From Arthrobacter sp. OAP107 (GTDB lineage Bacteria; Actinomycetota; Actinomycetes; Actinomycetales; Micrococcaceae), in contig NZ_JBEPOK010000001.1 in the NCBI RefSeq assembly GCF_040546765.1, positions 3,844,001 through 3,908,000 on the forward strand: 64,000 bases of DNA, read 5' to 3'. Positions 16,515-24,531 of the stretch are shown here, piece by piece. A program made the translations under genes and the position numbers. The notes below the pieces were generated by a model. It did not search any database. It saw nothing but the letters and a program-made list of their open reading frames with translations, and was not told where the DNA came from. Every line of letters starts with the position of its first letter. The first letter of the stretch is position 1.

Positions 16515-16529
16515 TGGGCGAACTGAAAC

Positions 16530-16546
16530 AGTAGCGCTACTATAGT
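16530..16546. promoter_or_regulatory. Palindromic operator overlapping the MocR promoter
   Basis: Perfect palindrome AGTAGCGCTACT (16530-16541) shares its last base with TATAGT (16541-16546), a near-consensus -10 box that ends 5 bases before the ATG of the regulator gene. The layout suggests autoregulation and a leaderless transcript, with the EamA gene reading the other way from the same site. Confidence 0.65.
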
Positions 16547-16551
16547 CTCTC

Positions 16552-17964
16552 ATGAACAACGATAGCAGTTCCCGCATTGCGTCGCGACTGAGGCAATGGG
16601 TCGCCGCCGCGGCGCCCGGGTCCAGGCTGCCGTCGACCCGGTCGCTCGTGGCGGAGTACCAGGCCAGCCCCGTGACCGTACAAAAGGCTTTGCAGACCCT
16701 GACGAGGGAGGGTGTCATCGAGAGCCGGCCAGGCGTGGGGACATTCGTGCGCGCCGTCCGGACCGCGCGGCCGTCGGACTACGGCTGGCAGACGGCTGCC
16801 CTGCGGTCACCGCAGGCGCCGCTTCGGCCCGGCTCCGCTGCAATGCGGACCGCACCGAACGACGTCATTGCGTTCCATTCGGGCTATCCGGACCGCGAGC
16901 TCCTGCCCGAGCGGCAGGTGCGCGCGGCGCTTACACGGGCGGCCCGGGGCGAGGCAGCGCTGTCCCGGCCCCCGGCGGCGGGGCTGCCAGAACTGCAGTC
17001 CTGGTTCGCCCACGAGCTCGGAAGCTCCACCCCGGCCGGCGTTACCCCGCCAACCCCGAGCGACGTCGTCGTCCTTCCCGGCAGCCAAAGCGGCCTGAGC
17101 TCCATCTTCAGGGCGTTGGTCGGCTACGGGCAGCCGCTGCTCGTGGAGTCCCCGACCTACTGGGGAGCCATCCTGGCCGCGGCGCAAGCAGGCGTCCGCG
17201 TGGTTCCCGTGCCCAGCGGCGCCGCCGGGCCGGAGCCGGACGAACTGGCCCGCGCCTTCGAGGAGACGGGGGCACGAATGTTCTATGCCCAGCCGAACTA
17301 CGCGAACCCCACCGGCGCGCAGTGGGACGGCCGGCGTGCGGAAGAGGTGCTGGACGTCGTCCGCAAGAACGGCGCCTTCCTCCTCGAGGACGACTGGGCC
17401 CACGACTTCGGCATCACCACCACACCCCAGCCCGTGGCGGCCCGCGACGATTCCGGACACGTTGTGTATATCCGTTCATTAACCAAGAGTGTCTCCCCCG
17501 CTGTCCGCGTGGCCGCCGTCATCGCCCGCGGCCCCGCGCGCGACCGCATCCTGGCCGACCGGGCGGCAGAGTCAATGTACGTCAGCGGACTCCTCCAGGC
17601 CGCGGCACTCGACGTCGTCACACAGCCGGCCTGGCAGACCCACCTGAGAAGCCTCCGGCACCAGCTCCAGTCCCGCCGCGATCTGCTGCTCACGAGCCTG
17701 CTTCAGCATGCGCCGCAGGCGCACATCGAGAATGTCCCCAAGGGCGGGCTGAACCTCTGGGCACGCCTTCCCGACGGGACCGACGTCGAACAGCTCGCCC
17801 GGAACTGCGAAAGGGCCGGCGTCCTCATTGCGGCCGGAACGGAGTGGTTCCCGGCCGAACCGGCGGGGCCGTTCATCCGGCTCAACTACGCAGGTCCGAA
17901 CCCGGGCGCCTTCGCCGAAGGCATCCGGATCCTCGGCCAGGAGCTGTCCCGGACCCCCGGGTAA
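16552..17964 (+). CDS. MocR-type regulator (GntR HTH plus aminotransferase domain)
   Basis: 470-residue transcription factor of the MocR subfamily. The winged helix (about 1-68) contains GSRLPSTRSLVAEYQASPVTVQKAL and GVGTFVRA, in parts. The fold type I aminotransferase-like domain (about 90-465) retains the PLP lysine K312 in YIRSLTKSVSPAVRVAA, plus the FYAQPNYANPTGAQWD and DDWAHDF blocks, so it probably binds PLP as effector cofactor. Divergent from an EamA transporter. MocR proteins often control vitamin B6, GABA, taurine or amino acid genes; the effector here is not evident. Confidence 0.92.
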   Translation: MNNDSSSRIASRLRQWVAAAAPGSRLPSTRSLVAEYQASPVTVQKALQTLTREGVIESRPGVGTFVRAVRTARPSDYGWQTAALRSPQAPLRPGSAAMRTAPNDVIAFHSGYPDRELLPERQVRAALTRAARGEAALSRPPAAGLPELQSWFAHELGSSTPAGVTPPTPSDVVVLPGSQSGLSSIFRALVGYGQPLLVESPTYWGAILAAAQAGVRVVPVPSGAAGPEPDELARAFEETGARMFYAQPNYANPTGAQWDGRRAEEVLDVVRKNGAFLLEDDWAHDFGITTTPQPVAARDDSGHVVYIRSLTKSVSPAVRVAAVIARGPARDRILADRAAESMYVSGLLQAAALDVVTQPAWQTHLRSLRHQLQSRRDLLLTSLLQHAPQAHIENVPKGGLNLWARLPDGTDVEQLARNCERAGVLIAAGTEWFPAEPAGPFIRLNYAGPNPGAFAEGIRILGQELSRTPG

Positions 17965-18058
17965 TTTCACCGTTCTGCGGCACCTAGGATGGGAGTGGTC
18001 TGGGTGTGCAGCGTCTTTGATGCACAGGGCCGGCAGCACGCCGGCCAAGGCCACCGCC

Positions 18059-18397
18059 ATGGGAAAGGACAGCTTCTTGGGCTACGTGTATCTGGCACTG
18101 GCGATCGCGGTGGAGGTCCTGGGCACCAGCCTCCTGAAATCGACAGAAGGATTCAGCCGGCTCTGGCCCAGCGTCTGGTGCCTGGCGTCCTACGGCGTAG
18201 CCTTCGCACTTCTGTCTCAGGTGATCAAGAGCGTGCCGGTCGGGGTGGCGTACGCCCTGTGGTCGGGCCTCGGAACGGTGGCCATCGTGGCCATCGGCGC
18301 CGTCTTCCTTGGCGAAGAACTGAACCTGATGAAAGTCCTCGGGATCGCACTGGTGGTCGCCGGCGTCGTCGTGCTGAACGTCGGCGGAGCTCACTGA
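18059..18397 (+). CDS. SMR-family multidrug/cation efflux protein
   Basis: Four-helix small multidrug resistance transporter (112 aa), a proton-coupled dimer exporting quaternary cations or guanidinium. The essential Glu in helix 1 is E19 in YLALAIAVEVLGTSLLKS. The helix 3 block PVGVAYALWSGLGTVAI and the helix 4 ending are typical. Relatives usually begin a few residues before YLALA; the ATG at 18059 is the best visible start. It precedes a dehalogenase gene by 21 bases. The upstream region contains two hairpins (see the rejected list for the riboswitch question). Confidence 0.9.
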   Translation: MGKDSFLGYVYLALAIAVEVLGTSLLKSTEGFSRLWPSVWCLASYGVAFALLSQVIKSVPVGVAYALWSGLGTVAIVAIGAVFLGEELNLMKVLGIALVVAGVVVLNVGGAH

Positions 18398-18418
18398 CGG
18401 GCCCGTGCGGGAGATCCC

Positions 18419-19177
18419 ATGACAGCGTCGCCTCCGGCATTCATTTCACCTTCGACAGGTCGGCAGCTCAGGGCCGTGCTGTTCGACACCTTCGGGACGG
18501 TGGTCGACTGGCGGTCCGGCGTGGCCGCAGAGCTCGGCAGATTCGCGGACAGGCACGGGCTCACGTTGGACCCGTCCGATCTGGCGGACAAATGGCGGGC
18601 TGAGTACCAGCCGTCCATGGAAACGGTCCGCTCAGGCCAACGGGGGTACGTGCCGTTGGACCAACTGCATCTGGAGAATCTGAAGCGCGTCCTCGAGCGG
18701 AGCGGGCTCTCCCCTGCCCGATTTGCCAGCGCGGACCTCGAGGAACTCAACCTTGCCTGGGAGCGGCTGCCCGCGTGGCCGGACGTCCGCGAAGGACTGC
18801 ACCGGCTGAAGAGCCGTTACGTCATCGGGCCGCTGTCCAACGGGAATACGGCCCTGCTGGTCAACATGGCCAAGAATGCCGGGCTGCCCTGGGACGTTGT
18901 TGTTGGCCTGGACCTGCTCCGGGTCTACAAACCCGACCCCGCCGCCTATCTCGGGGCCGCCTCGGTCCTCCGGCTCCACCCGGGCGAAGTCATGCTGGTT
19001 GCGGCGCACAACGGTGACCTTGCCGCGGCCCGGGCCGCCGGACTGGCCACCGCGTTTGTCCCGCGGGCCACCGAGCACGGGCCCGGACAGGCCACGGACC
19101 TGGCCCCGGCCTCAGACTGGGACGCCGCGGCAGCGGACTTCATCCAACTGGCAAGCACCCTCACCCCCGCCGGTTGA
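18419..19177 (+). CDS. Haloacid dehalogenase type II-like hydrolase
   Basis: HAD-superfamily hydrolase (252 aa) most like L-2-haloacid dehalogenases. Motif I is LFDTFGTVVDWRSG with nucleophilic Asp, motif II is in GPLSNGNTALL, motif III Lys is in RVYKPDPAAYLGAA, and the last acidic motif is replaced by VMLVAAHNGDLAAARAAGL, which is typical of type II dehalogenases. Gly-Arg-rich start GRQLRAVLFDT. Closely follows the SMR gene and has GGGAG upstream. Whether it acts on haloacids or on phosphates cannot be told from sequence alone. Confidence 0.85.
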   Translation: MTASPPAFISPSTGRQLRAVLFDTFGTVVDWRSGVAAELGRFADRHGLTLDPSDLADKWRAEYQPSMETVRSGQRGYVPLDQLHLENLKRVLERSGLSPARFASADLEELNLAWERLPAWPDVREGLHRLKSRYVIGPLSNGNTALLVNMAKNAGLPWDVVVGLDLLRVYKPDPAAYLGAASVLRLHPGEVMLVAAHNGDLAAARAAGLATAFVPRATEHGPGQATDLAPASDWDAAAADFIQLASTLTPAG

Positions 19178-19281
19178 GTTTTCGTCCAGATATCGCGAAC
19201 TAAACGCCCCGTCCTCCGCGACAAATGGACAAAAACGCCAAACGAGAGGGCATCGGGCCGCCGTGTCCTAGGCTTGGGGGC

Positions 19282-19806
19282 ATGGCTCCCATTTACCCCT
19301 TCGCCGGTGACACGCCGGACATCCACCCCACCGTTTTCGTTGCGCCGACGGCCTCGGTCATCGGCCGCGCCACGCTCGCCGAGGACGCCAGCGCGTTCTA
19401 CGGCGTCTCCGTGCGTGCCGACACCGCCGCCATCACCGTGGGCACCGGCAGCAACCTGCAGGACAACGTGGTCCTGCACGCCGACCCCGGCTTCCCCTGC
19501 AGCGTCGGGGCGCGCGTCAGCGTCGGGCACAGCGCCGTCGTCCATGGCTGCACCGTCGAGGACGACTGCCTCATCGGCATGGGCGCCACCATCCTCAATG
19601 GAGCGGTGATCGGCGCCGGCTCGCTCGTGGCAGCCGGCGCCGTCGTGCTGGAGGGGACGGTAGTCCCGCCCCGCTCGCTGGTGGCCGGGGTCCCGGCCAA
19701 GGTTCGCCGCGAACTTACCGATGAGGAGTTCGACGGCGTGAAGGGCAATGCTGCGCGCTACCGCGAGCTCGCCCAGGCCCACCGCGAAGTCCACGCCGGC
19801 AAGTAG
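19282..19806 (+). CDS. Gamma-carbonic anhydrase-like hexapeptide protein
   Basis: Left-handed beta-helix protein (174 aa) of the gamma-carbonic anhydrase/YrdA family. Hexapeptide repeats run through residues about 15-140, and three histidines in VVLHAD, VGHSA and VVHGC occupy the trimer-interface metal positions. ATG 19282 is chosen because TAGGCT ends 7 bases before it, implying a leaderless message, and because upstream in-frame sequence is unlike the family. A strong hairpin follows. Activity as a carbonic anhydrase is not assured for this subfamily. Confidence 0.88.
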   Translation: MAPIYPFAGDTPDIHPTVFVAPTASVIGRATLAEDASAFYGVSVRADTAAITVGTGSNLQDNVVLHADPGFPCSVGARVSVGHSAVVHGCTVEDDCLIGMGATILNGAVIGAGSLVAAGAVVLEGTVVPPRSLVAGVPAKVRRELTDEEFDGVKGNAARYRELAQAHREVHAGK

Positions 19807-19816
19807 GTCGCAGCAC

Positions 19817-19844
19817 AGGGCGTTCCCGGGGCTGGGAACGCCCT
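19817..19844. terminator. Bidirectional terminator
   Basis: Eleven-bp perfect stem AGGGCGTTCCC/GGGAACGCCCT between the convergent hexapeptide protein and amine oxidase genes. Confidence 0.8.
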
Positions 19845-19890
19845 GACGTGCTACCTGGTTGGCCCGGCACCCCAGTCCACGCTGATCGGG

Positions 19891-21624
19891 CTAGTCCAGG
19901 CTGATCGGTCCCAGCTCGTCCAGCAGGTCGCCCGGGCCCGGGTTGCCGGGTGCCGATGAGCCGCCGAGGTGGTTCACCACGCCCCACACCGCGTTCAGGC
20001 CCGTGGTTACGGCGCCCTCGGCCCAGCCGGCGGTGAAGGACACGTCGTCGCCGGCGAGGAAGATGCCGCGCTGGTTCGCCGGCAGCTTGTCCTGCTTGAA
20101 GTGTGTGAAGAGCCGCTGCTGGTAGCGGTAGTGCCCGGGCAGGTTCGCCTTGAACGCGCCCATGAAGTTGGGGTCGGCCTCCCAGGAGACGGTGATCGGC
20201 TGGCCCACGATGTGGCTGGCGATGTCCACGCCGGGGTAGATCTGCTCGAGCGAGTGCAGCATCAGCTCCACCCGTTCGTCGGCGTCGAGCGCCAGCCACT
20301 TCAGGGCGTCGTCGTTCCAGGTGTAGGACAGCAGGATCACGGCGGGCTGGTCGGGGCCGTTGTCCAGCAGGTAGGTGGCGCGGTTGAGCCGGTCTGTGAG
20401 CGTCATGGACAGCACTTCCCTGCCGGTTTCCGGATCGATGTCCTTCCAGAACGGCCGGTCCACCATCACGAACGTCTTGGACGACTGCATGTAGTGCGAG
20501 CGCTCGATCGCCGTCCACAGCTCAGCCGGGAACAGCGCCTCCTCGGTGTGGATCCGGGTGGACAGCAGCCATGACTGGCAGGTGGTGACCACGGCCGGGT
20601 AGGAGGCTTCCCTCCCCCAGCGTTCCCGGATCCGGAGGTTGCCGTCGCCGTCCCGGCTGATCCGTTCCACGGCTCCGCGCGGGGAACCGGAGTGCAGGGA
20701 CGCCAGGGACGTCCCTGCCGGCCAGTGCACCATGCCCGACGGCGCGTGGCGCCAAAGTGCCTCGGGGAGCCTTTGCGCTCCCCCGGCGATGAGCCGGTGC
20801 TGGTCGTCGGCGTCGGTGTAGACGACGCGGAGGATTTCCAGGATGGAGTTGGGAAAGTCGGTGTCCCAGCCGCCGGTGCCGAAGCCGACCTGGCCGAACG
20901 CCTCGCGGTGCGCGAAGCCGGCCTTGCGGAACGCCTGGCTGCCGGCGATGAAGCCGTAGAACGTCTCCTCGTCGAGCTCGGGCAGAAGCTCGTTCCACAG
21001 CTCCTTAATTCGGGCCGTGTCCCGCGCCCGGATGGCTTCCTGCATCTGGGTGAACTGCGCGCCGTCATTCACGGCCGCTTTCCAGGCGTCGGCCACTTCG
21101 CGGAAGAACGGCGGCAGGTCCGCCGAGGTGGTGGCGTAATGCTTCTGCCCCGCCAGCTCAATGACGGTGCTGGAGGTGGACGGGGCCAGCGGGTTGGGGA
21201 AGTCCTGCGTCTCCAGTCCCAGCAGGTCCACATAGTGGTAGAACGCCTTGCCGGAAACCGGGAACCGCATGCCGCCCAGGTCCGCCACCACGTCCGGGGC
21301 CGCGGGGAAGCTGGCGGTGCGCAGCCGCCCGCCGAGCTGGTCAGCCTCGTAGAGCACCGGACGCAGCCCGAGCCTCATCAGTTCGTAGGCCGTCACCAGC
21401 CCGGACAGGCCGGCGCCCACCACGGCGACTTCGGTCCCGTGCAGTTCCGGCGGGACCGTACCCAGTCCGTCCGGGTGGGACAGATAGTGGTCATAGCTGA
21501 ACGGGAAGTCCGGGTTCAGCATGGTCACCGGAGCCTGGTCCGGCGCGCCCGCCCCGGCAAGGCCGGGCGCAGTGGTGACGGCGCTGGACGGGTCGGATGC
21601 GGGCAGCTCGGTAGCGGTTGTCAT
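19891..21624 (-). CDS. Flavin-containing amine oxidase
   Basis: FAD-dependent monoamine oxidase-family enzyme (577 aa). The dinucleotide fold VAVVGAGLSGLVTAYELMRLG (first part) starts near residue 67 and is followed by VLYEADQLGGRL. The C-terminal FAD motif is RGIFLAGDDVSF followed by GWAEGAVTTGLNAV. The layout resembles tryptophan 2-monooxygenase/L-amino-acid oxidase-type enzymes more than short polyamine oxidases. No signal peptide, so cytoplasmic. An amino-acid permease gene lies 33 bases upstream on the same strand, suggesting uptake and oxidation of an amine or amino acid. Confidence 0.88.
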   Translation of the reverse strand: MTTATELPASDPSSAVTTAPGLAGAGAPDQAPVTMLNPDFPFSYDHYLSHPDGLGTVPPELHGTEVAVVGAGLSGLVTAYELMRLGLRPVLYEADQLGGRLRTASFPAAPDVVADLGGMRFPVSGKAFYHYVDLLGLETQDFPNPLAPSTSSTVIELAGQKHYATTSADLPPFFREVADAWKAAVNDGAQFTQMQEAIRARDTARIKELWNELLPELDEETFYGFIAGSQAFRKAGFAHREAFGQVGFGTGGWDTDFPNSILEILRVVYTDADDQHRLIAGGAQRLPEALWRHAPSGMVHWPAGTSLASLHSGSPRGAVERISRDGDGNLRIRERWGREASYPAVVTTCQSWLLSTRIHTEEALFPAELWTAIERSHYMQSSKTFVMVDRPFWKDIDPETGREVLSMTLTDRLNRATYLLDNGPDQPAVILLSYTWNDDALKWLALDADERVELMLHSLEQIYPGVDIASHIVGQPITVSWEADPNFMGAFKANLPGHYRYQQRLFTHFKQDKLPANQRGIFLAGDDVSFTAGWAEGAVTTGLNAVWGVVNHLGGSSAPGNPGPGDLLDELGPISLD

Positions 21625-21657
21625 GGAAGGTCTGTCTCCGTGGTCTCGTGTGTTGTC

Positions 21658-23196
21658 TTACTGGTGGGAGATGGTCTGTTCAGCGGATGCGGGGGCTGGC
21701 GAATAGTTCCGGCCGGATAGTTCACGGTATTCCTCCTGCCCCAGTGCGGCCACCCGCGAGTGCCGCCGGCCGTAGCCGAAGTACGCGGCCAGTCCCACGA
21801 GCATCCAGATCCCGAAGGTCACCCACGTTTCAGTACTCAGGTTGGCCATCAGGTAGACGCACATCAGCGCGCCCAGGATCGGTGTCAGCGGGAAGAGCGG
21901 AACCCGGAAGGTCCGCCTGAGCTCCGGCCGGGTGCGGCGGAGGTGGATGACCGCCAGGTTCACCAGGGCGAAGGCGAACAGGGTGCCGATGCTGGTGGCG
22001 TCCGCGAGCGCGCCCAGCGGGACCAGCCCGGCGGTGAGGGCGACGGCGGTCCCCACGATCAGCGTTCCGGCCACTGGTGTGCCGGTGCGGTGGGAGACGC
22101 GGCCAAAGATGCGGGGAACCAGCCCGTCGCGGGACATGGACAGCAGGATGCGGGTCTGGCCGTAGAGGACGGTCAGCACGATGCTGGCAATGGCGAGGAC
22201 AGCGCCGACGGCGAACACCAGCGCGATCCATGGCTGTCCGGTGATCTCCTCCAGGATCTTCACCAGGGCGGCCTCGGTGCCGTCGAACCAGCCCCAGGGA
22301 CGGGCGCCGATGGCTGCCACGGCGACCAGCACATAGATGGTGGTGACGATCAGCATGGACAGCATGATGGCCCGGGGCAGGTCGCGCTTGGGGTTGCGGG
22401 CTTCCTCGCCCGCGGTGGAGGCGGCGTCGAAGCCAATGTAGGAGAAGAACACCCGGGAGGCGGCTGCCGAGACGCCGGCGGCGCCCATCGGCAGGAGCGG
22501 CTCGAAGTGGCCGCCGTTGAACGCGGTGAAGGCCACGGCGCAGAAGAAGACCAGGATGCCCACCTTGACCAGCACGATCGCGGTGTTGATCCATGCGCTT
22601 TCCTTGGCGCCCCGGACCAGCAGGACCATGGCAAGCACCACGATCGCCATGGCCGGGACGTTGACCAGGCCGCCGTCACCAGGGGGCAGCGACACCCCGT
22701 CCGGCAGGGCCAGTCCGAAAACGCCCAGCGTTTCGTTGACGTACTGGCCGGCGCCCACGGCCACCGCCGCGACGGAAACCGCGTATTCGAGCACCAGGCA
22801 CCAGCCGCAGATCCAGGCCATGCCCTCGCCCATGGTGGCGTACGTGTATGAGTAGCTGGAGCCTGCGGCAGGCACCAGGCCGGCCATCTCGGCGTAGGAC
22901 ACGGCGGAGAGCAGCGCGGCCAAGCCGGCGATGGCGAACGAGATCCAGATGGCCGGCCCCGCCAGCGGCACTGACTCACCCAGGATCACCAGGATGCCGG
23001 TGCCGAGGGTGGCCCCAACGCTGATCATCGTCAGTTGCACGACCCCGAAGCTGCGGACCAGGCGGGTTCCGCCATGGCCCGATTCGGCTTCCTGGACCAT
23101 CTGTCCGATCGGCTTTCGGCGAAGCAGCTGGGCTGCCAGTCCGGGGCGGCCGGCCTGCATCGGAGGCCGCTCTCCTGCTTGGGTGGGCACAGTCAT
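21658..23196 (-). CDS. APC-family amino acid permease
   Basis: Amino acid-polyamine-organocation permease (about 512 aa, 12 helices). The first helix has SVGATLGTGILVILGESVPLAGPA, given here in parts, and later ones FFSYIGFDAASTAGEEARNP, the substrate-gate region typical of cationic amino acid transporters. The ATG at 23196 (MTVPTQAGERPP) is preferred over one 27 codons upstream, which would run through the promoter shared with alr. It is upstream of, and probably cotranscribed with, the amine oxidase gene. Confidence 0.88.
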   Translation of the reverse strand: MTVPTQAGERPPMQAGRPGLAAQLLRRKPIGQMVQEAESGHGGTRLVRSFGVVQLTMISVGATLGTGILVILGESVPLAGPAIWISFAIAGLAALLSAVSYAEMAGLVPAAGSSYSYTYATMGEGMAWICGWCLVLEYAVSVAAVAVGAGQYVNETLGVFGLALPDGVSLPPGDGGLVNVPAMAIVVLAMVLLVRGAKESAWINTAIVLVKVGILVFFCAVAFTAFNGGHFEPLLPMGAAGVSAAASRVFFSYIGFDAASTAGEEARNPKRDLPRAIMLSMLIVTTIYVLVAVAAIGARPWGWFDGTEAALVKILEEITGQPWIALVFAVGAVLAIASIVLTVLYGQTRILLSMSRDGLVPRIFGRVSHRTGTPVAGTLIVGTAVALTAGLVPLGALADATSIGTLFAFALVNLAVIHLRRTRPELRRTFRVPLFPLTPILGALMCVYLMANLSTETWVTFGIWMLVGLAAYFGYGRRHSRVAALGQEEYRELSGRNYSPAPASAEQTISHQ

Positions 23197-23284
23197 CGTT
23201 GACGTCCGTTCGTGGGTAGTTGGGGGCTTTCCGTGCCTCAAGCCTAGGCGTGTGAGCCGGATCTCAAGGGTGTGCAAAATGACC

Positions 23285-23298
23285 TATAGTGTTCTGGC
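23285..23298 (+). promoter_or_regulatory. -10 box of the alanine racemase gene
   Basis: TATAGT at 23285-23290 followed by 8 bases and the ATG. The expected start of transcription is within about two bases of the initiation codon, so the message is near-leaderless. Confidence 0.55.
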
Positions 23299-24531
23299 AT
23301 GAGACGTAATGCACAACAGACAGGCACGCCTGAGTCGGTGCTTTCCGGGCAGGTCAGCGTTGATCTGTCCGCCATTTCAGACAACGTCCGGGCTCTCCGG
23401 GCACTCACGCCGGCGCCGCATTTCATGGCCGTGGTGAAGGGGAACGGCTACGGCCACGGCCTGGTGGACGTGGCCCGGGCGGCCCTCTCCGCCGGCGCCG
23501 ACTGGCTGGGAACCGCGCAGCTCACCGAGGCCCTGGCTCTGCGCCAGGCGGGCATCACTGCACCGGTGCTGTCGTGGCTGTACCTCGCCACCGCGTCAAG
23601 CGAAACGATCCGCGAGGCAGTCAGCCACGACGTCGACATCTCCCTGGGCAGCGTCACGCAACTGGATATCGTGGCGGGCATCGCGCGTTCCCTGGGGCAG
23701 CCCGCGGCCGTCCACCTTGAGCTGGACAGCGGCCTGAGCCGTGGCGGCGCGCGTGCCGAGGACTGGGCCGGCCTGGTGGCGGCGGCGCGGCAGGCGGAGC
23801 TCGCAGGGCACCTGGTGGTGCGCGGCATCTGGACCCACCTGGCATGGGCCGACGTTCCCGCCCACCCGGGAAACGCGGCGGCGGTGGACGCCTTCGAGAC
23901 GGCCGTTGGCCAGGCGCGCGAGGCAGGACTTGACCCGAAGCTGCGCCACGTTTCGAGTTCGGCGAACATCCTGGACCGGCCGGAATTTGCGTTCGACATG
24001 GTGCGGGCGGGCCTGGCCATCTACGGCCTCGCTCCGGCGGACCACCTTGATCCGGCCGATTACGGACTCCGGCCCGCCCTGTCGGTGACCGCCCCCGTGG
24101 TGCTGGTGAAGAAAGTTCCGGCGGGCACCGGCGTCAGCTATGAGCACCAGGCCATCACCCATGAGCCGAGGTCCCTGGCGCTGATCCCGCTGGGCTACGC
24201 CGACGGCATCCCGAAAGGCATTTCCGGCCGGAACGTCGTGCAGCTGGGCGGCAGGCGGGTTCCCGTGATCGGCAAGGTGTGCATGGACCAGTTCATGGTG
24301 GATCTGGGTCCCGAGCCCGGCGGTGTCAGCGTTGGTGACACGGCCGTCCTGTTCGGCGATCCCCGGAGCGGGGCCGCGAGCGCCGATGAGTGGGGCGCGG
24401 CCATCGGAAGCCACGGCGACGAGATCATCAACAGGATCGCACCGCGCCTTCCCCGCGCCTACCGCCAGCCGCAGGCACACGAGTGCCCGGATTACGAGGA
24501 GCCAGGGGACGGTGCGCCGGATGTCGCCTGA
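23299..24531 (+). CDS. alr: Alanine racemase
   Basis: PLP-dependent racemase (410 aa) making D-alanine for peptidoglycan. The PLP lysine is K47 in FMAVVKGNGYGHGL; most relatives have KANAYGHG, so two small substitutions surround it. The catalytic Tyr of the second subunit is Y281 in GTGVSYEHQ. The C-terminal beta domain has the PVIGKVCMDQFMVDLG block. It overlaps the PucR-type regulator by 11 bases, an unusual pairing that may indicate a catabolic rather than, or as well as, cell-wall role. Confidence 0.96.
   Translation: MRRNAQQTGTPESVLSGQVSVDLSAISDNVRALRALTPAPHFMAVVKGNGYGHGLVDVARAALSAGADWLGTAQLTEALALRQAGITAPVLSWLYLATASSETIREAVSHDVDISLGSVTQLDIVAGIARSLGQPAAVHLELDSGLSRGGARAEDWAGLVAAARQAELAGHLVVRGIWTHLAWADVPAHPGNAAAVDAFETAVGQAREAGLDPKLRHVSSSANILDRPEFAFDMVRAGLAIYGLAPADHLDPADYGLRPALSVTAPVVLVKKVPAGTGVSYEHQAITHEPRSLALIPLGYADGIPKGISGRNVVQLGGRRVPVIGKVCMDQFMVDLGPEPGGVSVGDTAVLFGDPRSGAASADEWGAAIGSHGDEIINRIAPRLPRAYRQPQAHECPDYEEPGDGAPDVA

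Noticed and set aside
17965..18058. Possible guanidine (ykkC) riboswitch before the SMR gene
   Set aside because: CTAGGATG and TGGTCTGG and two hairpins recall parts of the motif, but the conserved 3' block of guanidine-I and the signatures of classes II and III are missing. A covariance search would settle it.
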